Shown: positions 24,774-36,400, counted from the first letter of the stretch. The stretch is 64,000 nucleotides of DNA from Rhabditoides inermis (GCA_963966185.1 CAWZYM010000402.1:157001-221000); one strand, 5' to 3'. Notes: generated by a model from the sequence alone, not told the origin. Numbers and translations: made by a program.

Positions 24774-26456
24774 CGCGTTTATTCACAGGTTCGATGAACC
24801 AGATCGCTGGCTCGATCAAGTACGGCAAGGAGACGCTGGCCGAGATCGACGGCCACTGGGACGGGCTGATCCGCCTCAAGAACCTACAGCAGGTGGGAGA
24901 CGTGAGAGGGTGGTCTAGTCGATTTGGGATATATTTATATAGTTTCTGGTCTAGTCTATTCAAAAAAAATATATTTACATTCGCAGCGAGTTCGCGTAAT
25001 GTAGTTGATTCCGAGTAGGTGAGAGACGGCGTCGTGGGTGGTTGTATTTGTACATATGTCAGAATCAGAATATTCAAGTAGGACATGGCAAAATTTTCTG
25101 TGTCGAATATATTTATTCGCATTGAGTTTGCGTGTGTTGATTCCGAGTATGTTCGTGGATGGTGCTGACAACTTATCTTTTATCTTGCAGGGCACGAAGC
25201 AGGAGCTGTGGAACCCGACGCCGGAGATGATCAAGCAGCGACTGCCGCGATTCGAGATACCCGAAGAACTGCAGGAGCCATTCGAGAGTGTCAAGTGAGT
25301 GGAAGAGAGTGAGGGAGGGAGAGAGAGAGGGGGGAGAGAAAGAAGATAGGAGAGAGAAGTGGGATTTGTAAGGGAGAGAGCGGCGAGAGACGAGAGAATC
25401 AGTGCAATGTTACGATACCAATACTTTTTTCTTTAGGTTGTGGTCCAAGGTGACGGCGGCGATTGCAGTGGAAGACCAGTACGAGGCGACCAAGCAGAAG
25501 ACGGTGCTGGAAGAGGAGCAGAGGTTCGTGCACCCGTTGTGTTATTGATTTATTGATTGATCTAGAACTCGCGCTCGTTCCGGCGTCCCGCACAAGCCGA
25601 GGAACTTCAAGCACAACCCCGTCAAGGACATCTACGAGTATGTACATGCAGAGTGAGTGAATATTGATTGATTGATTTGGCTTACCAATTATTGTAAATT
25701 ATAGGTATCTTACAGGTTGTATCCTAAAGGTTCTTACAGGTTACAGGTTACAGGTTACATTGTATTTTACAGGTATCGTCCGTGGAATCCGCACAACGAC
25801 GTGAAGCAGATTGAACACAACTACGAGGTGCGCACGATCACTCGTCTCAAGGGCCCGAAGAGAAAGCCCAAGCCGACCGGTATCACTGCACAGGTGGGCA
25901 GCGTCGTCAACATTCGATATATCGTGATTTCACAGTATGAGAAATCATAATTTATCGTTAGAATCATTTTAGCTGTACATGACATTGCAATTTAGTCGAA
26001 CCGATCGATAAAGAAGAAGTAATAATGAGAAATCAATCATTGTTTATGTATGTGGTGAGGCGTGGTGATAAGAGCGTGTTCGTATCTCGTGTGCTACTCC
26101 CTCGTTCAGATGAGGACTGCGTCGTCCGAGTCGTCCGAGTCGAATGACGAGCGGCCGGCTACCCGACAGATGCAGCAGCCTGTCGACTCTGCCGCCCAGA
26201 CCAACATGCAGGTGCGTCCCACCTTTGTGTGTGGTCCACGTCGATTCATTCAGGAGTCGCTGGATCGACAGGAGGTGCGGTTGAATCGTCTTCTCGACCG
26301 CGTCGACTCGCTCACTGACCGACCGCTGCTCAGCAACGCACAGGTATGCGTTTAGGGTCGCTGATCTCTGATATGAGTGGTGCGTTTCAGATTGTGCTCG
26401 TCATGGCGCTATTTGGCCTCATCCAAGCGATCTCGCTCGCCATCCTGAGAAAGTAG
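20228..26456 (+). CDS. oxysterol-binding-protein-related protein, ORP5/ORP8 type
   Basis: Complete 724-aa ER-anchored lipid exchanger. Exons: 20228-20293, 20336-20437, 20489-20578, 20947-21030, 21278-21400, 21747-21821, 22333-22447, 22683-22777, 22847-22954, 23091-23176, 23638-23728, 23822-23908, 23958-24024, 24116-24182, 24374-24476, 24602-24671, 24789-24892, 25191-25294, 25437-25523, 25566-25637, 25773-25893, 26110-26211, 26254-26343, 26391-26456. Residues about 53-178 form a PH domain (ADWLKVRGTL to GRCWMDALEL). An acidic linker follows, then the OSBP-related lipid-binding domain (about 275-600) with EQVSHHPP at about 372-379. A Ser/Arg-rich segment leads to a single C-terminal membrane helix (VLVMALFGLIQAISLAIL), with almost nothing beyond it. 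PH plus ORD plus tail anchor is specific to the ORP5/8 class, which trades phosphatidylserine for PI4P at ER-plasma membrane contacts. The fourth exon ends in a GC rather than GT donor. Worm obr genes are relatives; I cannot say which one is orthologous. Confidence 0.93.
21501..21539. repeat. (GA)n microsatellite, ORP5/8 intron
   Basis: About nineteen GA units in the intron after the PH-domain exon at 21278-21400. Confidence 0.9.
21829..21933. mobile_element. repeat family A (MITE-like), ORP5/8 intron
   Basis: It starts CCGTCAGTCTCTTC and ends TTCGAAGAGACTGATCACG, so the ends are inverted copies of (G)GTCAGTCTCTTCGAA. The interior is composed of degenerate CGAATT/CTTCGAATG-type units. Related copies lie at 39386, 48998, 52443 and 53451. 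Confidence 0.75.
22262..22329. repeat. (TTGA)n tetranucleotide repeat, ORP5/8 intron
   Basis: About sixteen TTGA units end directly at the 3' splice site (GATCGTAG) before the exon at 22333. The same tetranucleotide recurs in cccp-1 at about 36696-36737. Confidence 0.95.
23464..23640 (-). mobile_element. repeat family C copy, ORP5/8 intron
   Basis: An element of about 175 bp, inverse to the copies at 28133-28290 and 62677-62873. Shared blocks include GCGCCAGAGCGATAGTT, the GCTATTGCCGAG block and the GCGCGCAACTTATTGCGAGC block. It ends at the 3' splice site of the next exon (23638). Confidence 0.85.
24675..24772. repeat. (GTT)n/(GTC)n trinucleotide repeat, ORP5/8 intron
   Basis: About thirty GTT and GTC units fill most of the short intron between the exons ending at 24671 and starting at 24789. 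Any protein reading of it (poly-Leu, poly-Asn, poly-Cys) is spurious. Confidence 0.95.
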
Positions 26457-27018
26457 ATCGGTAGGATCTAGGCTTGTCCGGTAGATTGCCTCCCCCGCCC
26501 CCGTGGATTGTGATTCTCCTTCTCTCTCTCTCTTGTGTTGTCTCTCAATCGTTTGCCGAATGTACACTGATATTGTCGCGTGTGTGTGTGTATGTTCAGC
26601 CATCTCTTTCTGTGTAGTTCTACTAATAAGTAGCACATGTGTGATCGCCTCGATTGGTTCTGTATCGAGATACGTTCATTTTACCGTGATGATGAAAAGT
26701 TTTATCGTGTTTATGATGTCAGAGCATGTAGAGATTACGATATTGATAAATTGTTCGCTTTATTCTGCGTTTGCATGATATGAAAATGCTTTGATGCAGC
26801 TAATCTAGCTACCTGGGGTCAGAGAGGCGAGAGACTGTGCTATGTGGTGAGAGACGCAGAGTGGGCAATTGCGCGGCAAGCGTCTTATTTCAAATAACGC
26901 GCATGGCAACCGATCCATTAGAGGTCGCGTGTGTCGTACCTGCCTCCATATTCATTTACCTGTGTTCGTGGAATGAGTGATTGTGGGTGTTGAGTGAGTG
27001 AAACTTGAATGATTCAGC
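26457..27018. other. intergenic region between the ORP5/8 gene and the ALMS-motif gene
   Basis: A 562 bp spacer with the ORP5/8 3' UTR and the presumed promoter of the next gene. A CT tract and a (GT)n run lie near 26520-26595. No open frame with the local codon bias was seen. Confidence 0.6.
27010..27018 (+). other. probable trans-splice acceptor of the ALMS-motif gene
   Basis: GATTCAG ends at 27017, one base before the ATG at 27019. No upstream coding exon is visible, so spliced-leader addition is the likely use. Confidence 0.5.
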
Positions 27019-27289
27019 ATGACCCGGCGAAATCGACGAAGAAGCAGTAGCCGGACGTCAGATGTGTGGTGAGTGTTGTCCTTTCCTTTTTCACAATAAT
27101 ACTTATTCGTATTCGCTGTCAGCTTGTCCCAAGTGCATCACGTTCTCTCAATGGAGTCGAGTCGCAAACGTTTTGTGTCGGGCGTGTTTGTTGTGTTATG
27201 TGCGTGTGATGTATAGCAGTCGATGTTTAGGTCGCTTTACAAGACGGCCGAGCAACGACACCACAGCAATCAGCATCTCAACCAGGCGC

Positions 27290-27324
<35 letters not shown>

Positions 27325-29997
27325 TCCTTGTTTACCTCCTGGATAATGACTCGTGCATGTTTCTTTGTACAGCCCAAGGTTGGTGTTTCAGGATATCACG
27401 CTAGACGACTTGGATGTGTCGATTCGGGCGATGGAGGAGCGGCTAGCCACGGACGCCCGACAACGCCGGCGATCGGACAGTCAGAGGAGGATGAGGTGCG
27501 ATGTGATGTTTCAACCGTATCACGCTAGCTCAATGTGGAACACTTATAGACCTTGAAGAAAAGATAAGTGAAATCTCATTAAAGCATCTCGTGTTCAGTG
27601 ACCCGTCGTCGGCCGTATCCCGCCTCACCGACGAGAACGCCCACCTGCGCGCCGACAACCAGCAACTGCAGTGAATCGATCGGATTATTGATTGATTGTT
27701 TGATTGCGTATCGATCGATTCAGGCTGAAGGTGCGACAGCAGCAGCAGCGCATCGACCAGCTCACCCGCATCATTCAGGCCATGAACCTGTGAGGCAATG
27801 CTGATTAATATACCTGTTCGTTTAGTCTTGTGACGTTTCGTATGCATCTGTTGTATAGTCAGGATATAGCGATTCTTTATGAACGATTGCTTGATTGTTT
27901 GATTGACCTGCTCGTTCAGTGACATGGGCATCTCGCGCCGCTCGCACTCGGACCTGTCCCGACAGAGCAGAGGAAGAGGAGGAGAAGGGAGAGGAGGAGG
28001 GAGCGGAGGAGGAGGGGAGAAGGAGCAGCGCGTGTGGCCCTCGCCCGTCCGCCACTCACCCATCCGCCCGTCCAGCCAGTCGACGGCCAGTCCGCTCAAG
28101 GTATTGCGATTTACTACATACATTCTGATCTGTTATAGCTGTATCCTGATATATAGTTCTATGCTCGCAATAAGTTGCGCGCGTATGTCAGAGGAAGACG
28201 GAGAGTCAGCTCTCGGCAATAGCACGCAAAACAAGAGAGGCAGGCATGCGGTTATGGCACCGTATTTCGAACTGCAATCGAGGTAAATCGAAGAAAAAAA
28301 CGTCGTTTCAGAATCCGCAGCCGGCGCGTGCCCGCCAGATTCTGCGCACTGCCGGCATCGATTCCGAGGTTATCGAGACGAGCACCAGCGTGTCGCACAG
28401 AGGACCGAGGAGCAACTCGGTGAGTATTGATGATATTCAAGTTGCCGTTGTTTGTGTTTGCTTCTTCATTTTATCGTGTTATGTTTTTCAACATTATAGT
28501 GGACGGTGTTGGTTATTTGTTGAGCTTGAAACCCGTAATCAAAATTAAACCTCTTAATTAAATTATAATGTAAATTATCAATCTCCTGTTATTTGTTTTC
28601 AGACGCGTCAGAACGGCAACACCTCCTACGACATTTCCTCGTCGACCACCACTGATTCGTCGGCGAGAAAGACGAAGAAGGGGCCGGTGCGGGTGGGCGA
28701 AGCGGGACGAGCGGGCAGCGACAAGGAAAACGGACGGAGGCGAGTCCTTTAGGCAGACTCAACTTTTGCTGGCAAAAGACCCTCAGAAAGATCCTTAGAA
28801 TAGGCCATTTATCGTAAAGCGGCTTTTTGATACATAATCGAGTATGACCCCGTCTTTTGTGTGTCGTCCTATTCACGCGCTGTTCAGGCATCAAGAGCAG
28901 AGCTCGTCGTCGAGTGATGACGTGCGCAGGCGGAATCGCTCGGTGGGCCGCCGGCTGTTTCCCGAGACGGCGCTGGAGAGGCCGGACCTGCGACTCGATC
29001 TCAACGGCTCGATGCGACTCCAGCCCAGTCCTCCTAAGAACACGTCCACTCCGATTCGAGCCGCGCCACCGCGGCAGCCAGTGACGCGACCGCCGCCCAA
29101 GCCACGACCGCAGATTGTCGTTCAGGTGAGTATCGAATGTTGCTGATTGTTGGAATGTTGCGTCTAGGACGCCCCCAATGCGACTAGGTTCTTTGTCGAG
29201 TCGGATCTTTCCACGACCGCTCCATCGGCGCGACAGCCCGTCGCACTCGATCCAAAGTCGCTCGAGGTAGGTTTTACTTAATTATGATATCCGACTAAGT
29301 AGGATATATTACTGTTCGTTTCAGTACCACCTTCGTCTGAAGCGTCCTCGGTTCGTGTTGCGAGTGGAGGCTCGTCAGTCGGCGATCCGCGAGGCAGCCA
29401 TACAGAGACACATGATCGAGAAGAAACGACGTCACGCTGCGAAAGCGCTCCTGGAGGTTAGTTGAGCACCTTCCTTCTCATTGTTTAAGTAATAATCCAA
29501 GAATCCTCTTGTTCTCGACTAGGAGGACCGGACCCCGGATTCAAGCGGCTAAACAGAAAAAGAAATAAGTGTGTGTCCGCCTGCAGGGTCGTGTTTCGAT
29601 GTCGGAGGTGCGCGGCCAGCTCTACCTCGACCCCACTGCCGTGCGAGCATTCGACGAGCGGGAGATGAAGAAGAACACCAAGAGGTGAACATAGTGTGAT
29701 GAGAGACGTTAAAGCCAGGGACCATGAGTGTTGGAAAATACTTTTCTTTATCCTAAAAGGTGATTTCATTTTTTTCACCTTGTCCTTTAACATTTTTTAT
29801 AGGAGAGTGGAGGGCACGAACGAGTTCCGTCACTCTGTGCAGCGCAAGGCGGAGAAAGTGGACCGCGCCGCGAACCAGCTAATCGCGCATTGCTTCAGCC
29901 AAGTAAGCATAACGTTTTTACATTTATAGTTTAAACAATGATTTTCCAGAAGACAAACGCCGAACTACATCTGCGACGCTCAGCGTCGACTCTCTGA
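27019..29997 (+). CDS. basic Ser-rich protein with a C-terminal ALMS-like motif
   Basis: Rebuilt as 14 exons, 505 aa: 27019-27068, 27220-27285, 27373-27495, 27599-27670, 27724-27789, 27920-28100, 28312-28419, 28603-28739, 28888-29125, 29168-29266, 29325-29456, 29587-29684, 29803-29902, 29950-29997. The N-terminus is Arg/Ser-rich (MTRRNRRRSSSRTSD), followed by a short coiled coil (about 85-126), then a disordered Ser/Pro/Arg region. The C-terminal 130 residues hold two blocks: SLEYHLRLKRPRFVLRVEAR (about 378-397) and a block from EMKKNTKRR to NQLIAHCF (about 450-490). The order and spacing (Leu-x-Arg-Pro-x-Phe-x-x-Arg; then Glu-Met, Lys-Arg-Arg, Glu-Phe, Asn-x-Leu-x-Ala-x-x-Phe) match what I remember of the ALMS motif of ALMS1, CEP295 and C10orf90, also C-terminal, which targets centrioles. 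A centrosomal or basal-body role is inference. Two introns use GC donors (27286, 28740). Confidence 0.75.
27291..27325. repeat. (CT)n microsatellite, intron 2 of the ALMS-motif gene
   Basis: About fourteen CT units follow the GC-type donor at 27286 by a few bases. Confidence 0.9.
28133..28290 (+). mobile_element. repeat family C copy, ALMS-motif gene intron
   Basis: It shares TCTATGCTCGCAATAAG, GCTCTCGGCAATAGC and GGCACCGTATTTCGAACTGC with the copy at 62677-62873, and is inverse to the one at 23464-23640. It sits between exons ending at 28100 and starting at 28312. Confidence 0.85.
28749..28853. repeat. repeat family D copy, ALMS-motif gene intron
   Basis: Shorter relative of the element at 17779-17943. 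It shares the TTTTGCTGGCAAAAGAC palindrome, CCTCAGAAAGATCCT and TTTTTGATACATAATCGAGT. The terminal repeats are eroded. Confidence 0.75.
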
Positions 29998-30465
29998 GAA
30001 CTACATTTTTGTACATTTTCAATGTCATTCACATTATACGGTCTCTCGTTACTGTCATGTCTGCCATTTTTGAGTCATTGTAATAGTAAGATAAAGACAT
30101 TACCTCTGTTTGAAAATTCTAATTTTGGCGCGCGTTTCCATTTGAGAGTGTTGCACGAAAGCGCACATTGAGTGGGCGCGGCCCGGCCAGCCAGCTGACA
30201 TCGATCTTTCCACCGCTCTCGCCCCACGAAGCGGTGCGCACGTCTTCATTTAATTCCACGCGCGTACTCTCACTGAACCAATATCGAAATCATCGCACAC
30301 TTCACACGTTTTGCGCACTCACTCCGCGTTCCTCACCTCGAGTTGTTTGTTCCGCCTGTATGTTTTTTGGTCGCATTCAATGGGGTCACCGCGCTCGCAT
30401 CGCGAATTGAGAAGGTTTTGCGGTCTCGTGATTTCTTCACGTTCTCGCACGTTGCAGATGGTGTG
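29998..30465. other. intergenic region between the ALMS-motif gene and cccp-1
   Basis: A 468 bp spacer on the same strand. It should hold the 3' UTR of the upstream gene, with AATAGTAAGATAAAG near 30080 as a weak polyadenylation-like sequence, and the cccp-1 promoter. The gap is longer than the roughly 100 bp usual in nematode operons, so co-transcription is not indicated. Confidence 0.55.
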
Positions 30466-30468
30466 ATG
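30451..30468 (+). promoter_or_regulatory. trans-splice acceptor and minimal overlapping uORF at the cccp-1 start
   Basis: GTTGCAG ends at 30456. Two bases on there is an ATG GTG TGA triplet series (30458-30466) whose TGA overlaps the main start ATG at 30466 (TGATGG). If the mRNA is trans-spliced here, the first ATG gives a two-codon uORF that ends on the true start, an arrangement compatible with leaky scanning or reinitiation. The sequence is directly visible; the regulatory role is inferred. Confidence 0.5.
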
Positions 30469-33400
30469 GAGGAGGAGTGTGGCAGCTCGCATTCGCCCCT
30501 CAGCAGCGCGACCAGCAGCGATGTCGAGCCGACGACGACGACGACTGGAGAGGAAGGTGGGAAAACAAACGTCATTTTGAAAATATCATTTTGGCACTCA
30601 CAATCAGAGGTTGAGCGACAATCTGGATTTTTAGCCGCTTCGTTTTATTGGAATTTTTTTAATGTTTTGATGAGGGTTGGCGATTGATTGACCTGTTGGG
30701 TTATTGATATGTATCAATGGAGGTGAAGATGTTCGTTTGAGTGGATGAATGGAATATTGGTGTAGAAAGTGATATATCGCACTATTGATTTATTGATTGG
30801 TTTGTAGTTACCGTGTCGGCGGACGACCGACTGCGGGGTCTCTTCGAGAAGTACAACATGCAGGAGAAAGAGTTGTCAAGGCGAGTGTCTCTCGGCGTTT
30901 CCCCAATCACGAAATTCCTTGCAGGTTAGAGCAGCAGAACAACGAGTACCGCGACCAGTTGATACGCACGATTCGCGAGCGCGATCTCAACGCCGAACTG
31001 CTCAAGGTGGGTGGTTGTGTGTTGCTGCATGAATTAGAAGGAGGCGCACTTGGTGGACACTCTAGCGGCACTAACTGATGTCTCGTTGCAGAACGTGCGC
31101 GGCGAGCAGGCTGGGAAGATGGAGGAGCTGGAGCGCAAGGTCGTCACCCTCGAGTCGCAGCTCAACGTCGCCAGGGTGAGTCTTCTCTTCAAAATATCAC
31201 TTTCATTTCTACTGTCTGTAATCTGTAAAGGTATCATATCTCAACACAGTAGTTTCTGGTTGCCGTCACGTTGTTTCCGATGATGTGATGTACATATGTG
31301 TGTGGTTCAGGATCGTGCCACCGCTCAAGAGTCGCACTACACATCCACCACCCGCGACCTCACCAACAAGTTCAACGCGTCCGTGCAACAGGTGCTTTAC
31401 TCGTGTACGCGTTTGTTGTAATGCTATATCAATAAGAGAATATCAGAGTATCACATATTTACCCGGAATCGTTATAGCCGTACCAAATGAATCGTTATAG
31501 CTATATCAAATGAGAACTGAAATGATCTTTCTACAGTTGACGAAGAAGGCCGATCTGGCCGAAAAGGAGAAGAACGAGGCTGTGATCAAGTACGCTATGC
31601 GAGAGGCCGAGGTGAGATTTCCCGTTTCATTGAATAACTTTGCATGTTGGTTCGCTAACTAAACAAGCATGGGTGATGGAGTATAGGAAGAAAGTATGGA
31701 AAGAAAAGGAGTATAAGTGATAAACACTTATTCAACTAAACAAGTATAGGTGATGCGCATCAACGCCGACCTCGCCAAGAAGGACGACGAGCTGAAGACG
31801 CTGCGAGAGGAGTGCGAACAGCTCAGGAACAGCACCGAACAGGAGAACCTCAGCAAACTGGTCAGTGCAGTGCTCTTCTTTATTGTTTTAGCAAGCTGGT
31901 AAGTGCTCCTCTCTATTGTTCTTTTTTTATTCATATAACATGTTTTGTGTAAGTTTGTTGTTGTTGTTGTTGTTGCATGAGTCCTTTCAGGAGCGCTCAA
32001 ACGAGGAGCAGCTGGTGGAAATCGAGAAGCTCAAGTGCGAGCGGCTCGATCTCGACAACAGACTCAAGGTGGCCGAGAAGCGCATTGAGGTGAGCCTTAT
32101 CGTATCATATATCAGTTATTTTGTTACTCACAGAACAAGCATGAGAGATCGAGACATTTCTGCGTGAAATCGTCTGAAAAGAACACTTATCATATCGCAA
32201 GACAGCGGTTTTTGGTTACCGTTACACAGTAAACACTTAGGTGGGGCAGTCGGCGCTGGCGGACTCGAAGCAGCAGATGGAGGTGCTGCGCAAGCAGATG
32301 TTCCAGCTGAAAGAGGACAAGGCGACCGTGCAGGACGAGCACCGCGCGTTGCTGCAGAGAGTACAGGTGCGCTCGTTGTCTAAGAAGACGTATAACCTGA
32401 TGAGGCTAGCGCTAGAGGAGGAAGGAAGTGGGTAGGAACTTGCTCTCTCGCCCATTCTCCGCGTCATAGATAGTCATAGTAGGAAGGAAATGCACACGAG
32501 AGGAACTGCTACAGCAGCTACACCAAACGATGAGGGTGCTTCTCGCAGTACCTACCATGTGCACTACCTTTACCTTTATATGCAATATTTGATTACTGCG
32601 TGGTTTTGTTAGTGTCACATCCTTACCGCCCACATCTAGGCAGACGAGGAGCGCAACCAGGTGTGCTCGTCGGAGCAGCAGAAGCTGCAGACTGAGCGGG
32701 AGGAGCTATACAAGCAGGTGAGCACGCCGTTTAATATGAACCTAGCGAACAGGGTATGACAGATGTAGACAAAATAGTGGGAAAAAAATACAATAAACGA
32801 ATCTGAGATAGAAACTTATGCTTCACCGGCGATGAGGAAGAGTGCTTTCTTCACCGGCGCAGTATAAATGGTATATTTTTTTTTGCTTTCAGACGGCGTC
32901 GCAAGCGGCACGCGTGTTGGAGCAGCAGCTCGCAGAAGAGCGGCGCGCCAACCAACTACAATCGTGGGTGCTAGCTAGAAAGACATTTAGATAAGCTAAA
33001 GGAAAGAAAGAAAAAAAAGAAAGAGAAAGAAGAGAAAGAAGGAGGGTTGATGTTTTATAGCCAACTCTCTACCGCCGAGTCTCGCGTGGAGCAGTTGGAA
33101 AACGAGTTGGAGGAGGAGCGGCGGACGCGCGAGGGACGCGAGGCGGAGCTGCGACGGCTGCAGGACATTGAGCAGCACGTGAAGAGCTGCGAGGAGTCGG
33201 CGGCGGCGTCGCGGTTGACAGCCGAGGACGCGACGCGCGACAAGGAGACGGCAGAGGCGGAGGCGGAAGCGTGCCGCAAACAGGTCGGTATCGTTCTTAT
33301 ATTACAGGTAGGATGCAGATTAGGCGAACAATCGGTCACTGTATTCAATCATTTTTTTTCTATGAAATGATAGGTTGATAGTAGTATGTTTCATATATTG

Positions 33401-36400
33401 TCCGCAAGGATCTTCGAGTTTGGAAGAGGGTTGCAGCCGTAACTATTCACCCGAAAACAAGACAGACTCTTGAATTATAGCTATTGCAAACCGTTGTATG
33501 TGGTGTGCCATGAACATTATGCCCTGTCGATTCAGGCGGAGCACATGCTGGCGATCAACGAGCAGCTGAGCGAGCGGAGCTCGCAGCTGGCCGGCGAGTG
33601 CGAACAGCTCAGAGACCAGGTGAGCCCTTCGATGCCACTATCATTCCATTATCAATCTGTTATACTATCAATCTATTGACATGTTCCTAATATCATTCCG
33701 CTATGTTTTATTACATGTAAACTCGACTCGTTTATGTTCACTATTCACTGACGTTTGCCTTGCTATCCCTTCGAAACTTCTTGGTTTCGAAGAGACAGAC
33801 CGCACCTTCACAGCGTTGCAGTGCATTAATTGATTTCAGAACGCCAAGCTGGAGTCGGATGTGCGCGACGCTACAACATCTCTGCAACACGCGCGGCAAG
33901 AGGTGGACGATGTGGTGCGTGCCTGTCTCACTCAATACCTCCATGTCCTATTCTCCTTTTTTCAGAAGGCCGAGTTGTCGGCGGCGGCGGCGCGCGTTGT
34001 TGAGACGCCCTCGGTCAGCCAGCAACAACACGACGAGAGCGTAAGAAGAGGTGGGTGGTGTTCAGAAATCAAAATGTTTATTCGGAATCGCGATCATGAT
34101 TATAACACGGCCAACACGAAATCACTCATAAGAATCTACGAGATGCTACGTACTCTGAATTGATCCGTATTTGTCGTATCCGAGATCAATTCAGCGTACT
34201 CGCTAAAATGTATCAGTATTTGTCGTTTAGTATCCGAGCTAGAGAAGGCGTTGGACGAGGCGCGCAGCGAGCACGCCGTCTACAGGAAGAAGCAGGCGTC
34301 GACGGTCAAGGAGCTCAAGCTCGAGCTCGCCAATCTCAGACGCGAGCGCACCGCCGACAAGGTGTGTTTTTTTTCTTTTCTTTTTAACGATTGCACGATT
34401 TTATCTTTTTTTTTCTTATTTATTCCAAACTGAGGCTGTTGATAGGCGATATAAAATCAACACTCACTTATCGTTGCACGAAACGAGTCACGACTTGTCG
34501 CACGAAACGAGTCATTCACTCCTTTTTACAAGTCATATGAATCTGATGGCTAGCAGTACATGTTGAGTAGCTGTGCCCAAAATGTACCTGTATCCAGTAC
34601 CTGGAGCCGATTCGGGGCGAGCCGTCGGAGGAGGCATCTTCCGTGATCGCCAGCACAACGAGCCGGGCGAGCAGTGTGCTCAGCATAGACCAAGTGCGTT
34701 TTTCAACCTTTCTGAATACACCTTTGCTTAATTAGAGAGGTCTTGGCAATGTATATAGATTTTCTCGAGGAGCACGTGCGACAGTGCTTGGAGGAACTGC
34801 AGAAAGAGACAAAGTCAGATATTTTTTCGTAGGTGGGTAAGGAGCGTCCGGAGACGTCGCAGTCGGAAGAGTCCAAGGGCGAGCGGGGCGGCGAGAAGGC
34901 GCAGCCGCAGGCGACTGCTGTCGACGACCCCGCACAAGTGTCCGTCAACCAGGCCATCCTAGACAAAGTATGTGTGTTTAGCATTTCGTACCTTTCGTAC
35001 TTAGAAGCATAGAGAAATTTCGTACGTTTCGCTCGAAACCATGCAGAGTATTTGCGATTAGATCTTTAAAGGAGCATACCACTCTAAATTTTGTGAATAA
35101 ACTACAACTAGCACGTGAAAATATACGAAAGCACAATCTCTTTTCATGATTATAATGTATGCTGAAATGAACAGAGCATGTAAAATAGGTGTTCGTAAAT
35201 TTCGCAGTGTATAAGGATTGCCCCCGGTCTGCGCGCACACTCGCTGAGTGTGCGCGCAGACCGGGGGCAGTCCCATACACTACGAAAAAGTTATGGGTCG
35301 CCCGTTTCGTTTTCGACGATTGGTTTCAAGTTTGTTATTTTATATTCTCGATACCTATTAAATATTTTTATTGTTCACAGTTTCTCTGAACCATGTAGAA
35401 GCGAAAAGACAACTCGTTTTCTTGTAAAATACGCGTTCGAGTTCCATTGGATCATTGTTCACTAACAATATTTTGTGAAGTTATGTTTTGTAAATTGGGA
35501 AATACATTTTCGTATTCACCGAAATTTGACATGTTCATACTACATATTCGAAAAGAATCCATGACATGAAATTTAGAGTGGTACTTTCCTTTAAAAATGT
35601 GTTGATCTGACATGTCTCAATTTCAATTGGTTATCCATTGCGTATGCTGGAAACGTATGGGAAAATATGTGGCTATCAAAAAGGTGATGCAAGTCTCATC
35701 ACTGTATTTGAGGTAGTGAAGCTGTACGTTTCGTATGAAACCATGCAGAAAAAAGGATTTGCAATTAAATCTACAAAAATGTGACGTGTCTCACCTTTGA
35801 GGTGGTGAAGCTGCAGCGTCAGCTGGCGCGGCGCACCGAGAAGATCGAGTTTCTCGAGGAGCACGTGCGACAGTGCCTGGAGGAGCTGCAGAAGAAGACA
35901 AAGTCAGAGTTTTTTTTGAATTTGCACGGTCCAATAGTATTTTATATCTTTCTCTCAACCGTGCAAGATTTTTTCCACCGAAAATTTGTCCCAAACACAT
36001 TTTGTCGAGGGTATCACGGAAGGGTTGCGGTAATACAATAACTCCTTTATGTGTACAACTGTGGTTTCCAGTAGTATCTCCAATATCCTAGTCTCAACTG
36101 TCAGTGAAATACTCTCGAAGTGCGTTCTAATTTCACCCGAAATGACTGACTAAACGTCTTTCATCTACTTGCAACTACTTGGCTTCTAGTTACTTGCAGT
36201 TTCCTAATAGACTAAACGCATCTTCAGGATCATCCAGTACTACGCACTGCGAGAGGAGGCGTCCCTACTCATGCCGGCTGGCAGCGTCGATGAGGTATAT
36301 TCCCAAAACCATCTGCTGAATTTGCATACTTTATACGGGGAACACCGTAACACCAACAGATTTTCTATGTCTTTTGAACGTTTTGGTACTTATTCTACTT

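Noticed and set aside
26457..30466. Operon joining the ORP5/8, ALMS-motif and cccp-1 genes
   Set aside because: Spacers of 562 and 468 bp exceed the usual operon spacing of about 100 bp, and no SL2-type U-rich element was seen. SL1-type trans-splicing of independent genes is enough.
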